A stretch of DNA of 64,000 nt, from positions 1,753,001-1,817,000 of the forward strand of contig NZ_AP017312.1 in the NCBI RefSeq assembly GCF_002355375.1, written 5' to 3'. Source of the stretch: Aneurinibacillus soli. Lineage in GTDB: Bacteria > Bacillota > Bacilli > Aneurinibacillales > Aneurinibacillaceae. The notes under the pieces are model-generated. The model did no database searches, was not told the DNA's origin, and was given only the letters and a program-made list of their open reading frames with translations. This document shows positions 34,645 through 44,716 of this stretch, piece by piece; position 1 is the stretch's first letter; every line of letters starts with the position of its first letter. The position numbers were made by a program, and so were the translations under genes.

Positions 34645-34914
34645 ATGTCACAGGAATTTATTATCTCACTTGCCCAAAAAGCAGTGTTTACCCTGCTGCT
34701 TACAAGTGCGCCTCTAGTAGGGATTGCACTTATAGTCGGCCTTTTGGTTAGTATTTTTCAAGCGACAACATCCATTCAAGAAGCAACACTTGCTTTTGTA
34801 CCAAAGATTGTGGCTACGATGGTAGCCTTAGTTATATTCGGACCATGGATGCTTAATCACTTGCTTGATTTTACTTCTACTATTTTGGCTAATTTATACA
34901 AATTTATAGGGTAG
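34645..34914 (+). CDS. fliQ: Flagellar export gate protein FliQ
   Basis: 89 residues with two membrane helices (about 14-38 and 52-76), including LLTSAPLVGIALIVGLLVSI and FQATTSIQEATLAFVPKI. It wraps around the FliP/FliR core. The next gene begins four bases after the stop. Confidence 0.96.
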   Translation: MSQEFIISLAQKAVFTLLLTSAPLVGIALIVGLLVSIFQATTSIQEATLAFVPKIVATMVALVIFGPWMLNHLLDFTSTILANLYKFIG

Positions 34915-34918
34915 CCGC

Positions 34919-35698
34919 ATGATGCAATTAGTAGAATTACTGCCAGCCTTCTTACTTGTGTTTATTCGAATTACGGCGTTTTTTGTAGTAGCACCTATTT
35001 TTTCTGCACGAAACATACCGGCCATGTATAAAGTAGGGCTTTCTTTTTTTCTGGCACTTATTGCATTTCCGCTAGTTAAAGCGAGTGGTACCATTCAATT
35101 GGATTGGGAGTATGTATATCTTGCTTTGAAAGAAGTACTGGTAGGACTCATTCTTGGGTTCATTGGGTTACTTCTTTTGTCGGCTATTCAAACGGCGGGT
35201 TCTTTTATTGATATGATGTTAGGTTTAGCCATGGCATCAGTTATTGATCCGTTAACGGGCATGAACTCCCCGCTGATGGGTAATTTCAAATATGTTCTAA
35301 CATTACTATTTATTTTATCGGTCAATGGGCATCATTTATTAATTGAAGGTGTGCTGTCTAGTTATCAGGCCATTCCGCTTGACAAATGGATGAGTGGGTG
35401 GGGAGATGGTTCTATTTCCGGATTTTTGCTGGAGAAGTTTTCATACATGTTTATGTCGGGAATGCTGCTTGCTGCACCACTTGTCAGTTCTCTATTTGTA
35501 ATGGACGTGGCACTTGGCATTGTAGCTAAGACGGTACCGCAGATGAACATTTTCGTTGTGGGTATGCCGGCTAAGCTTCTGGGTGGTTTTCTTGTGTTGA
35601 TTGTTGTGTTTCCGGCGTACTTTTTCGTAATCGGCCGTCTGTTGGAAGTGGTCTTCTCTTCTATGGCACAGATGATTAAGATAATGGGGGCCGTTTAA
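34919..35698 (+). CDS. fliR: Flagellar export gate protein FliR
   Basis: 259 residues, six hydrophobic segments, including LVFIRITAFFVVAPIFSARN and LGLAMASVIDPLTGMNSPLM. It completes the FliP5-Q4-R1 gate. Two tandem ATG codons (34919, 34922) could serve; the first is seven bases after AGGG. Its stop shares a base with the flhB start. Confidence 0.95.
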   Translation: MMQLVELLPAFLLVFIRITAFFVVAPIFSARNIPAMYKVGLSFFLALIAFPLVKASGTIQLDWEYVYLALKEVLVGLILGFIGLLLLSAIQTAGSFIDMMLGLAMASVIDPLTGMNSPLMGNFKYVLTLLFILSVNGHHLLIEGVLSSYQAIPLDKWMSGWGDGSISGFLLEKFSYMFMSGMLLAAPLVSSLFVMDVALGIVAKTVPQMNIFVVGMPAKLLGGFLVLIVVFPAYFFVIGRLLEVVFSSMAQMIKIMGAV

Positions 35699-36786
35699 TG
35701 TACATGCTTCACGTCCAGATGGACTTGCAGTCTTTTGCTGGAGAAAAAACAGAAAAAGCAACCCCAAAGAAAAAGCAGAAGGCGAGAGAAGAAGGACAAG
35801 TAGCCAAAAGTCAGGATATTTCTGCTGCATTGCTTTTGTTGGCTATATTTTTGTTGCTGTTTTTTGCAGGAAAAAGCATGGGGGAGCAGATGAAGCAGTT
35901 TTTCCTTAGCTTCTTCAATCGTTATTTGCTACTGGAACTTACACCAGAAAACATACGGAATTTAATGATTGAAATGTGCTATCAGAGCTTCTTGATTGTC
36001 TGGCCTTTTTTACTTGTTGCGCTCGTTATTTCTTATTTTGCAAACTATATCCAGGTGGGGATGTTGTTTACTACTGAGCCTCTTAAGTTTAAATTGAGTG
36101 CGCTTGACCCGATTAAAGGTGCAAAAAAAATTTTTTCGATGCAGGCGGTTGTGAATTTATTCAAATCAGTTTTTAAGACAGTGGTAGTTGGCCTAGTTGC
36201 TTGGCTAGTGTTATGGAATGGAAAGGAAGATCTTCTGACACTAGCAACTAAGACTATCGGAGATATGATTACGGTTATCGGAAAGCTGATTATACAGCTT
36301 GGTTTTGCAATAGCTATTCTGCTTATTGTGCTGGCTGTTCTGGACTATGTGTATCAAAAATTCCAGCATGAAAAGCAACTTCGAATGTCTAAACAGGATA
36401 TAAAAGATGAGTATAAGATGATGGAGGGGGATCCGCAGATCAAGGGGAAAATTAAGCAGAAGCAGCGTGAAATGGCTATGCGCCGCATGATGCAAGAGGT
36501 TCCCAATGCTGACGTAGTTATTACCAACCCAACGCATTTTGCTGTGGCGATTAAATACGACGGAGAGACCATGAAAGCTCCCGTTGTAATTGCCAAAGGG
36601 CAGGATTTTGTTGCTCTTAAAATACGGAAAGTTGCTGAGGAAAATAGCATCATCACAATGGAAAACAAATTACTGGCACGTACACTGTATGCACAGGTAG
36701 AGATTCACCAACCGATCCCAGAAGATCTGTTCCAGGCGGTAGCGGAAGTTCTTGCTTATGTATACAGATTAAAAGGAAAAATCTAA
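35698..36786 (+). CDS. flhB: Flagellar export switch protein FlhB
   Basis: 362 residues beginning at the ATG that overlaps the FliR stop. Early basic motif EKTEKATPKKKQKAREEGQV, four membrane helices, and the autocleavage motif NPTH in VVITNPTHFAVAIKY near residue 278. Cleavage between Asn and Pro switches export from hook to filament subunits in concert with FliK. Confidence 0.97.
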   Translation: MYMLHVQMDLQSFAGEKTEKATPKKKQKAREEGQVAKSQDISAALLLLAIFLLLFFAGKSMGEQMKQFFLSFFNRYLLLELTPENIRNLMIEMCYQSFLIVWPFLLVALVISYFANYIQVGMLFTTEPLKFKLSALDPIKGAKKIFSMQAVVNLFKSVFKTVVVGLVAWLVLWNGKEDLLTLATKTIGDMITVIGKLIIQLGFAIAILLIVLAVLDYVYQKFQHEKQLRMSKQDIKDEYKMMEGDPQIKGKIKQKQREMAMRRMMQEVPNADVVITNPTHFAVAIKYDGETMKAPVVIAKGQDFVALKIRKVAEENSIITMENKLLARTLYAQVEIHQPIPEDLFQAVAEVLAYVYRLKGKI

Positions 36787-36811
36787 GAAATGGATGGAAG
36801 GAGGAGAAACG

Positions 36812-38845
36812 ATGGGTCGTAGAGATTTGGTTGTCATGGGATTTGTCATTGCTATTGTCGTGATGCTTGTTATTCCCATGCCGAATCCCCTCCTCGATTT
36901 TCTTTTAATTATAAATATCTCGATATCGCTTACTGTTTTGCTTGTAGCGATGAATACGAATGATCCATCGCAGTTTTCGGTCTTCCCATCAATCCTGCTT
37001 ATTACAACAATTTTCCGTCTGGCGCTTAACGTTTCATCTACACGAAATATTCTCTCCCACGCCGAGGCGGGAAAAGTTATTGAGGCGTTTGGTTCGTTTG
37101 TAATCGGGGGGAACGCTGTTGTCGGTTTTGTTGTCTTTTTAATTCTGACTCTCATTAACTTCATGGTTATTACGAAAGGTTCGGAGCGGGTAGCAGAAGT
37201 AGCAGCACGTTTTGCACTTGATGCGATGCCGGGGAAACAGATGGCGATTGATGCAGATTTGAATGCAGGTGCCATCTCGGATACAGAAGCACAGCAGCGT
37301 CGTAAAAAAATTAGTCAGGAATCTGAGTTTTACGGAGCGATGGATGGTGCAACCAAATTTGTAAAAGGGGATGCCATTGCAGGGATTGTTATCTTCATTA
37401 TTAATATCATTGGTGGCCTGATCATCGGAATGGTCATTCATAATATGGGGTTTTCTGAGTCGGCTACTACGTTTACATTGCTGTCTGTTGGTGATGGACT
37501 AGTCAGTCAGGTACCAGCCCTGTTGCTTTCTACGGCGACCGGTATCATTGTAACGCGAGCCGCTTCTGATGGAAACATGGGTGACGATTTAGCGAAACAG
37601 ATGCTTGCCTACCCGAGACTGCTCTATATTGTAGCGGCTACGGTATTATTGATGGGGGTGTTTACACCAATTGGCCTGCTTCGTACGGTTCCGGTAGCTG
37701 GAATGCTGGCTTTCCTTGCTTTTCGCCTTCAGCGAAATATGGAACCAGACACAGCTTCGCTTGAAGCATCTGTAGAGGAAGCAGAGATGGATGAGGTACG
37801 TAGTCCGGAAAGTGTAGTGAGTTTGCTGCACATTGATCCGATTGAGTTTGAATTTGGATATGGTCTGATTCCACTTGCGGATACAAACCAGGGTGGGGAC
37901 TTGCTTGACCGGGTTATTATGATTCGTCGTCAGTGTGCGATTGAACTTGGAGTTGTTGTGCCAGTTATTCGTATTCGTGATAACATTCAGCTTCGCCCAA
38001 ATGAATATGTTATTAAAATTAAAGGAAATCAGGTTGCGCATGGCGAAATTATGTTAGACCATTATCTGGCAATGAGTCCGGGTATTGAGGATGACTCTGT
38101 TGTCGGGATTGAAACGGTGGAGCCTGCTTTTGGTTTGCCGGCTCTCTGGGTGACGGAAGAGGTGAAAGAACGTGCGGAAATGGCCGGTTACACGGTAGTA
38201 GACCCACCTTCTGTTGTAGCTACACATCTGACGGAGATTATTAAGCGCTATGGACATGAACTGCTAAATCGCCAGGAAACAAAGGCGCTCATCGACAATG
38301 TACGCGAGACATCGCCTGCGCTTGTTGAGGAACTTATTCCAAATGTTATGTCTATTGGGGATGTACAGAAGGTGCTACAGAAACTGTTGCGTGAGAAGAT
38401 CTCGATTCGCAACTTGCCAACGATTCTTGAGACGTTGGCTGACTATGGACCGTACACGAAAGATACTGATTTGCTCACAGAGTATGCTCGTCAGTCGCTT
38501 TCCCGTCAGATTACGTTGCATTATGCAGTACCTGGTGAACCGTTGCGTGTTATTACAGCAGGTCCGACCTTAGAAAAGAAAATTGCGGACGCTGTGCAGC
38601 AAACAGAGCAGGGAGCATATCTAGCGATTGATCCGGAAACCTCACAGCGTATTTTCAACTCTCTTTCGGAACAGGTAAACCATATGTTGCAGACAGGCCA
38701 GCAGCCGCTTATCCTGACATCGCCTGCAATTCGGATGTATTTGCGCCAGCTTGTTGAACGTATGATGCCTGAAATTCCTGTTCTTTCGTATAATGAGCTG
38801 GAACCGGACGTTGAGATCCAGAGCATAGGGGTGGTGAGCGTATAA
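36812..38845 (+). CDS. flhA: Flagellar export component FlhA
   Basis: 677 residues from the ATG at 36812, five bases after GGAGGAG. The N-terminal half has about eight membrane helices, with the conserved cytoplasmic loop GSERVAEVAARFALDAMPGK. The C-terminal half (from about 330) is the chaperone-docking ring domain, with YVIKIKGNQVAHGE and the ETVEPAFGLPALWV motif. Its stop overlaps the flhF start. Confidence 0.97.
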   Translation: MGRRDLVVMGFVIAIVVMLVIPMPNPLLDFLLIINISISLTVLLVAMNTNDPSQFSVFPSILLITTIFRLALNVSSTRNILSHAEAGKVIEAFGSFVIGGNAVVGFVVFLILTLINFMVITKGSERVAEVAARFALDAMPGKQMAIDADLNAGAISDTEAQQRRKKISQESEFYGAMDGATKFVKGDAIAGIVIFIINIIGGLIIGMVIHNMGFSESATTFTLLSVGDGLVSQVPALLLSTATGIIVTRAASDGNMGDDLAKQMLAYPRLLYIVAATVLLMGVFTPIGLLRTVPVAGMLAFLAFRLQRNMEPDTASLEASVEEAEMDEVRSPESVVSLLHIDPIEFEFGYGLIPLADTNQGGDLLDRVIMIRRQCAIELGVVVPVIRIRDNIQLRPNEYVIKIKGNQVAHGEIMLDHYLAMSPGIEDDSVVGIETVEPAFGLPALWVTEEVKERAEMAGYTVVDPPSVVATHLTEIIKRYGHELLNRQETKALIDNVRETSPALVEELIPNVMSIGDVQKVLQKLLREKISIRNLPTILETLADYGPYTKDTDLLTEYARQSLSRQITLHYAVPGEPLRVITAGPTLEKKIADAVQQTEQGAYLAIDPETSQRIFNSLSEQVNHMLQTGQQPLILTSPAIRMYLRQLVERMMPEIPVLSYNELEPDVEIQSIGVVSV

Positions 38846-40095
38846 TGCGCGTAAAAAAATATATCGTAGATTCTATGTCGGATGCGTTGGAACAAATACG
38901 TTCCGAATTAGGAAAAGATGCGATTATTTTAAATACAAAGCCAGTAAAAACCGGTGGATTTCTCGGGATGTTTGGAAAAAAACAAATTGAAGTGATTGCA
39001 GCAATAGATCCGAATGCTGAAAAACCACGTCCGCGTCGAACGGAGCCGACAAAGACGACACCACCACCTGTACCGGCTGTCGCCACTCCGATCGAGGTTG
39101 TGCCCGTATCAAAAGCAAGCTTTGGTAAAAAAGACAGCGAAACGGTTGATTTTTCTGCTGTCCTTTATCAAAAAGCTGTACAGGAGAATATACCACCGGC
39201 GCCGGAAGTAAACGTTCAAGTGCTGACAAAAGAGATTGGCGATATGAGAAATATGCTGTGGAAACTGATGCTGACAGATGAGAAAGCAGCTGCTATGCCG
39301 TCGGTTTTTATGACCATTCGCCAGCGCCTGCAAAGGCAGGAAGTAGAAGATGATATTATTGTTTCGCTGTTTGAGAGAGTTATGAAGCAGTTATCATCAG
39401 AAGAATTAAGCCAGGAAACAAAGGTATGGGCAGAAGTTAGAAAACAGCTCACCGCCTGGATGGATGAATCTCAGCTAGTACCGGGACCGCTAAACCAGGA
39501 TGCGGCATTTGTAAGCTTTGTTGGGCCAACTGGTGTAGGAAAAACAACTACGCTTGCCAAGCTAGCAGCTGCCAGTGTACTGCATCATAAGCGGAAGGTT
39601 GGAATGATTACATCTGATACATATCGAATTGCAGCTGTTGAACAGCTAAAAACATATGCCAATATTTTGAATGTCCCGCTGAAAGTCGTATATGCAGCAG
39701 AGGAGCTTCCACAGACGATTGAGCGTTTGACTGGCTGTGATCTGATTTTTATGGATACAGCTGGCCGTAATTATCGCAACAAAGAATATGTAGAAGAAGT
39801 AAACCGACTGCTTGTTTCTCATCAGCCGATTGAGACGTTTCTTGTCGTAAGCTTGACCGCAAAGTATGAAGATATTAAAGCAGTTGCAGAAAGCTTCCGT
39901 CATGTGCCGATCCAGAAAGTCATTTTTACAAAGGTAGATGAGACACGTTCCTATGGAGCCATTGTGAATCTTGTACTGGAGCGAGGGCTTTCTCTCTCTT
40001 ATTTTGCAAACGGGCAAAATGTTCCGGATGATATTGAACAGGCCACATCTGAGCGTGTTGTTTCTCTGGTGTTAGGAGATCGTGAACATGAATGA
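38845..40095 (+). CDS. flhF: Flagellar SRP-type GTPase FlhF
   Basis: 416 residues. A Thr/Pro-rich linker (about 55-110) separates the N-terminal basic region from the NG GTPase domain: P-loop [18 protein letters not shown] (about 223-240), SDTYRIAAVEQLKTYA, DTAGRNY and TKVDETRSYG. It places and numbers flagella with FlhG. It overlaps flhA by one base and flhG by eight. Confidence 0.96.
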   Translation: MRVKKYIVDSMSDALEQIRSELGKDAIILNTKPVKTGGFLGMFGKKQIEVIAAIDPNAEKPRPRRTEPTKTTPPPVPAVATPIEVVPVSKASFGKKDSETVDFSAVLYQKAVQENIPPAPEVNVQVLTKEIGDMRNMLWKLMLTDEKAAAMPSVFMTIRQRLQRQEVEDDIIVSLFERVMKQLSSEELSQETKVWAEVRKQLTAWMDESQLVPGPLNQDAAFVSFVGPTGVGKTTTLAKLAAASVLHHKRKVGMITSDTYRIAAVEQLKTYANILNVPLKVVYAAEELPQTIERLTGCDLIFMDTAGRNYRNKEYVEEVNRLLVSHQPIETFLVVSLTAKYEDIKAVAESFRHVPIQKVIFTKVDETRSYGAIVNLVLERGLSLSYFANGQNVPDDIEQATSERVVSLVLGDREHE

Positions 40096-40972
40096 CCAGG
40101 CACAGCAGCTTCGTGAAAAACTACTTCAGCAATCATCTCATCCATCCGTTTTGCAGCATGGTAGCCGCAAAACAAAAGTAATTGCAGTGGCAAGTGGAAA
40201 AGGTGGAGTAGGAAAATCAAACATTGCACTTAACTTTTCCCTGGGCTTGCTACAAAAAGGACAACGTGTTGTTGTTATGGATGTGGATGTGGGTTTTGGA
40301 AACATTGATATTCTTTTAGGTATTTCTTCACAAAAAAATATTGTTGATCTCATAGACAAAGGTCTCTCTATCTGGGATATTATTGAGAAGGGGCCTAATG
40401 GACTACAGTTTATAGCGGGAGGTTCCGGGCTGTCGCAAATTTTTCAGCTGGACGAGAGTAAACTGCGATACTTTTTTGAACAGCTAGCCCAGCTTCACGG
40501 CTATGCAGATGTCATTATTTTGGATACAGGAGCCGGCATGTCGGAAAATTCACTTCGTTTTTTGTTGGCGGCTGATGAAATTCTGGTTGTCACGACGCCA
40601 GAACCAACTGCATTGACGGATGCGTATGCCTTAATTAAAATGACGCATAGTCGAAAGCCTGACGCACATTTTCAGATTATTGTCAATCGGGCAGCCAGTG
40701 CAAAAGAAGGGAAGTTCGTGGCAGATAAACTTTCTCTTGTTTCTCGACAGTTTCTTAATTTGGAAGTTGGATCGCTAGGGTTTGTGTTTGATGATGATCA
40801 TGTTGCTAGAGCTGTGAAAAAACAGCAGCCGTTCTCACTGGTGTACCCTTCTAGCAAAGCCGCCCACAGTATGCGTGACCTGGTTCTCTCCTATTTACAG
40901 CAAGAAAACGAACAGACAAAACAAACAGGTATGAAAGGATTTATTTCACGTTTGCGCTCGTTTTGGAAATAA
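40088..40972 (+). CDS. flhG: MinD-like ATPase FlhG (YlxH)
   Basis: 294 residues from the ATG at 40088, overlapping the flhF stop. The deviant Walker A is VASGKGGVGKSNIALNFSLG (about residues 36-50), and DVDVGFGNIDILLGI follows. The N-terminal basic/Gln-rich stretch (about 4-25) contains the region that activates FlhF GTPase. The C-terminus ends in an amphipathic helix (GMKGFISRLRSFWK) for membrane attachment. Confidence 0.95.
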   Translation: MNDQAQQLREKLLQQSSHPSVLQHGSRKTKVIAVASGKGGVGKSNIALNFSLGLLQKGQRVVVMDVDVGFGNIDILLGISSQKNIVDLIDKGLSIWDIIEKGPNGLQFIAGGSGLSQIFQLDESKLRYFFEQLAQLHGYADVIILDTGAGMSENSLRFLLAADEILVVTTPEPTALTDAYALIKMTHSRKPDAHFQIIVNRAASAKEGKFVADKLSLVSRQFLNLEVGSLGFVFDDDHVARAVKKQQPFSLVYPSSKAAHSMRDLVLSYLQQENEQTKQTGMKGFISRLRSFWK

Positions 40973-40990
40973 AGCGAGAGGAGGGGGAGT

Positions 40991-42147
40991 GTGTTGCGTC
41001 CGATCCGAGCTGTTATTATCGATGATTCGGCTTTTATGAGGAAGATTATTGAAGATATTTTAGCAAGTGATCCTGACATTGAAGTTGTCGCGAAAGGGCG
41101 TAATGGGAAAGATGCGGTTGAGCTTGTAGAAAAATTTAAGCCAGATGTGATTACGCTCGATATCGAGATGCCTGTCATGAACGGGTTGGATGCGTTGTCT
41201 GTTATTATGAAGACACATCCACTGCCAGTGCTAATGCTCAGCAGTTTGACCAGTCAGGGGGCGACTGAAACGATTCGAGCACTTGAAATGGGGGCTGTCG
41301 ATTTTATTTCAAAGCCATCTGGTGCAATCTCACTTGATCTTCATAAAGTTGGAGCCGATATAATAAAAAAAGTAAAGGCAGCAGCGCAGGTGAATATAAC
41401 TCATCTTCGCAAGGGAAGCGAGATGCTATCTCGCATTCATCAGCGCTCCATAGCAAGTAGGAGGGTACAGCAGCTATCTATGTCTGCAACTGATACATCA
41501 CCAAATGCAAAAACAATGGTAACTCCTGCGGAGGGAGCAAGAAAGACGAGTCTTCCTGTGCAGGGGGGATTGGTCATTTAATTGCAGTAGGTACGTCAAC
41601 AGGCGGACCTAAGGCGCTTCAAGTTTTTTTGAGTGGACTGCCAGCTAACCTGAACGGTTCTCTTGTTATTGTGCAGCATATGCCAGCTGGATTTACGCGT
41701 TCACTGGCCCAGCGTCTGGATTCGTTGTGTGCAATTAGTGTGATGGAAGCGGAAGATAATCAACCGCTTCGCAAGGGCTGTGCTTACATTGCACCGGGTA
41801 ATTATCACATGGAAGTATGTCAGAAGCGTGACGGGACTTTTTATCTCTCGCTTAATCAAAAAGAGCTACGAGCCGGCCACAGGCCATCGGTTGACGTGCT
41901 TTTTGAATCAATATCTCGGCTTTCTTACTCTGCTAAACATGCAATTATTATGACTGGTATGGGAAGTGATGGAACAGCCGGAATTAAGGCGATGAAAGAA
42001 ACGGGCATTCAGACAGTCATTGCCGAAGACGAGTCAACCTGTATTGTATTTGGAATGCCGCGTGCAGCCATTCAGGCAGGTGTTGTCGATAAAGTTGTAC
42101 CTTTGCATGAAATTTCAGACCAGCTTGTTCGTTGTTTGAATTGTTAA
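40991..42147 (+). pseudogene. cheB: Chemotaxis methylesterase CheB, split by a one-base frame change
   Basis: The receiver half (frame from the GTG at 40991) has the phospho-acceptor in VITLDIEMPVMNG and continues through a linker to QGGLVI and a TAA at 41578-41580. The methylesterase half continues in the -1 frame: GHLIAVGTSTGGPKALQ, then VQHMPAGFTRSLAQRLDS and MTGMGSDGTAG, with the Ser-His-Asp catalytic residues present. The two frames meet at six G (41563-41568). Seven G would make one uninterrupted 386-residue protein. It may be a sequencing error, a real mutation, or slippage: the bases also form G GGG GGA, a -1 slippery heptamer. CheB removes methyl groups from receptors; loss would disturb adaptation. 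Confidence 0.9.
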
Positions 42148-42162
42148 GGGGGGTGGATGGTT

Positions 42163-44223
42163 ATGGAAATGAATCAATACTTAGATATGTTTATCGAAGA
42201 ATCAAAAGAGCACATTCAAGCCATCAATGATAACCTGCTTGTGCTAGAGAATGATCCGGAAAGTGTAGATTTGATTAACGAAATTTTTCGTTCAGCACAT
42301 ACACTAAAAGGAATGGCAGCAACAATGGGATTTGAAGACATGGCGGCACTTACGCATGAGATGGAAAATGTGCTTGATCAAGCACGGAACCATAAGCTTG
42401 TCATTAATTCTGACATTATGGATGTCATTTTCAAATGTGTAGATTTGCTTGAAACCATGCTGTATTCTATTGCAGGCGGCGGAGATGGTAAAGAAAATGT
42501 AAGCCATGTTGTCGCGATGCTACAGGCAATTTTAAGCGGTGATTTCTCTCCGGCAGCAGAAGAGGAAACGTCAGAAGTAGCAGTGGCGGAAGCGGTCTCT
42601 GTACCTGAAGCGGATGAACAGCAGAAATTGGGCAACTTAGATGAATATGAACTGACTGTAGTTGAACAGTCACAGCAGACAGGCTTCCAAGCATATTGGA
42701 TTAAAACTTCAGTTCAAGACAACTGCATTCTGAAAGCGGCACGTGCATATATGGTATATGACAGTCTTGACTCGCTTGGAGAAATTATTAAAACAACACC
42801 GAGTGTAGAAGAGATTGAAGAGGAAAAGTTCGAAAAATCCTTTGAGATTGTGCTGCTAACAAAAGAAAATATCGAAAAAGTCGAAAAGACAGTGCTTAAC
42901 GTCTCGGAGATTGAATCGGTAGAAGTGCTTGTGATTGATCCAAAGAAGTATAAAGAACAACAGAAAACTGTAAAAGCACCAGAAGCTAAACCGATTACTG
43001 TACAGTCTGCAGAGGTGAAGGAAGTAGCAGCTAAAGAGGAGAAAGCTGCTCCTGTAAACAAAAAGCCAGCAGCAAGCAAAACGATTCGTGTGGATATTGA
43101 ACGCCTTGATGTGCTGATGAATCTGTTCAGTGAACTTGTCATTGATCGTGGTCGTCTTGAGCAGTTGGCACGTGAGTCTGGACAGAGTGCGCTTATGGAG
43201 ACAGTTGAACACATGAGCCGCATTAGTGGAGATTTACAAAGCATTATTCTGACGATGCGTATGGTCCCGGTTGAGCAGGTGTTTAATCGCTTCCCACGTA
43301 TGGTGCGTGATCTTGCGAAAGATTTAAATAAAAAGATCAATCTGGAGATTATTGGTGCAGAAACAGAACTTGACCGTACTGTTATTGATGAAATTGGAGA
43401 TCCGCTCGTTCACTTATTACGCAACTCGCTTGACCACGGGGTGGAATCAGCAGAAGCGCGTATTGCGGCAGGAAAGCCAGAGGAAGGACTTGTTCAACTA
43501 AAGGCTTACCATGGTGGTAACCATGTCTTTATCGAAGTAAAAGATGATGGTGCCGGGATCAATCGTGAAAAAGTATTAGCGAAATCAATTGAACGCGGTA
43601 TTGTCACGGAACAAGGTGCTGCTAATCTTTCTAATAAGCAGATTGACGAACTTTTATTCGCTTCTGGTCTGAGTACAGCTGATAAAATTTCAGATGTATC
43701 TGGCAGGGGAGTTGGACTGGATGTTGTAAAAACAAAGATTGAATCCCTTGGGGGGGCAGTCGGTATTGATTCCACTCCAGGCGCTGGAACGACATTCTTG
43801 ATTCAGCTTCCGCTTACACTGTCTATCATTTCAGCAATGCTTGTACAGGTGGAAGATGAAAAGTTTGCTGTACCACTTAGCTCCATTATCGAAACAGCAG
43901 TATTCACACCGGATGAAATTATGCATGCTCACCAGCAGGATGTTATTGACTTCCGTGGCCGGATTGTACCGCTTGTATCCTTGAAATCGATTTTCAACAT
44001 TCCAGATAGTGAAGAGTCGAAGGAAAGTGATATCTCTGTTGTGATTGTACGCAAAGGGGATAAAATGGCTGGTCTTGTTGTCGACTCCTTTATTGGACAA
44101 CAGGAAATAGTACTGAAATCCTTAGGCAAGTATCTGGTTAATGTGTTTGCCATTTCGGGTGCCACAATTCTTGGCGACGGTCAGGTAGCGCTTATTATTG
44201 ACTGCAACGCATTAATTAAATAA
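42163..44223 (+). CDS. cheA: Chemotaxis histidine kinase CheA
   Basis: 686 residues from the ATG at 42163. Domains in order: HPt with phospho-acceptor His46 in FRSAHTLKGMAA; a CheY-binding P2-like region (about 165-260); dimerisation helices; HATPase with N box DPLVHLLRNSLDHGVE, DDGAGIN and GRGVGLDVV; and a C-terminal CheW-like domain. It phosphorylates CheY and CheB in response to receptor state. AAGGGGGGTGG precedes the start. Confidence 0.97.
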   Translation: MEMNQYLDMFIEESKEHIQAINDNLLVLENDPESVDLINEIFRSAHTLKGMAATMGFEDMAALTHEMENVLDQARNHKLVINSDIMDVIFKCVDLLETMLYSIAGGGDGKENVSHVVAMLQAILSGDFSPAAEEETSEVAVAEAVSVPEADEQQKLGNLDEYELTVVEQSQQTGFQAYWIKTSVQDNCILKAARAYMVYDSLDSLGEIIKTTPSVEEIEEEKFEKSFEIVLLTKENIEKVEKTVLNVSEIESVEVLVIDPKKYKEQQKTVKAPEAKPITVQSAEVKEVAAKEEKAAPVNKKPAASKTIRVDIERLDVLMNLFSELVIDRGRLEQLARESGQSALMETVEHMSRISGDLQSIILTMRMVPVEQVFNRFPRMVRDLAKDLNKKINLEIIGAETELDRTVIDEIGDPLVHLLRNSLDHGVESAEARIAAGKPEEGLVQLKAYHGGNHVFIEVKDDGAGINREKVLAKSIERGIVTEQGAANLSNKQIDELLFASGLSTADKISDVSGRGVGLDVVKTKIESLGGAVGIDSTPGAGTTFLIQLPLTLSIISAMLVQVEDEKFAVPLSSIIETAVFTPDEIMHAHQQDVIDFRGRIVPLVSLKSIFNIPDSEESKESDISVVIVRKGDKMAGLVVDSFIGQQEIVLKSLGKYLVNVFAISGATILGDGQVALIIDCNALIK

Positions 44224-44238
44224 AGGAGGGTAACAATC

Positions 44239-44715
44239 GTGTTGGATCATAAAGATATCGTTGAAGAAATCAAAGTGATTGTGTTCCGTCTGAAAGATGA
44301 AGAATACGGGGTAGAAGTCAACCAGGTAAAATCAATTGAACGTCTAGAACACATTACACGAGTTCCACGCACCTCCTATTTCGTAAAAGGGGTCATCAAT
44401 ATGCGTGGTATTGTAACCCCGATTGTTGATCTTCGCCGACGCTTCGGTCTTGAAGAAGCAGTATATAATGAGACGACGCGTGTCATCATTGTTGCCGTTG
44501 GTGAAATTGAGGTTGGGCTTATTGTTGACTCGGCCAACGATGTCATTGACATCCCGATTAATGCAATCGAACCACCGCCGGAGGTAGTAGGCGGTATCGA
44601 GGCAGTATATTTGCGTGGTGTTGCGAAACTTGACCGTCGGTTGCTTATTCTCTTAAACCTTGACAAAGTATTGAATACGGATGAAATTAAACAATTAGAA
44701 AATCTTGAGGCATAA
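44239..44715 (+). CDS. cheW: Chemotaxis coupling protein CheW
   Basis: 158 residues. A single CheW domain with VKGVINMRGIVTPIVDLRRR, which links receptors to CheA. GGAGGGTAACAATC lies upstream. A GTG (44239) is the apparent start. cheC begins two bases after the stop. Confidence 0.96.
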   Translation: MLDHKDIVEEIKVIVFRLKDEEYGVEVNQVKSIERLEHITRVPRTSYFVKGVINMRGIVTPIVDLRRRFGLEEAVYNETTRVIIVAVGEIEVGLIVDSANDVIDIPINAIEPPPEVVGGIEAVYLRGVAKLDRRLLILLNLDKVLNTDEIKQLENLEA

Positions 44716-44716
44716 T

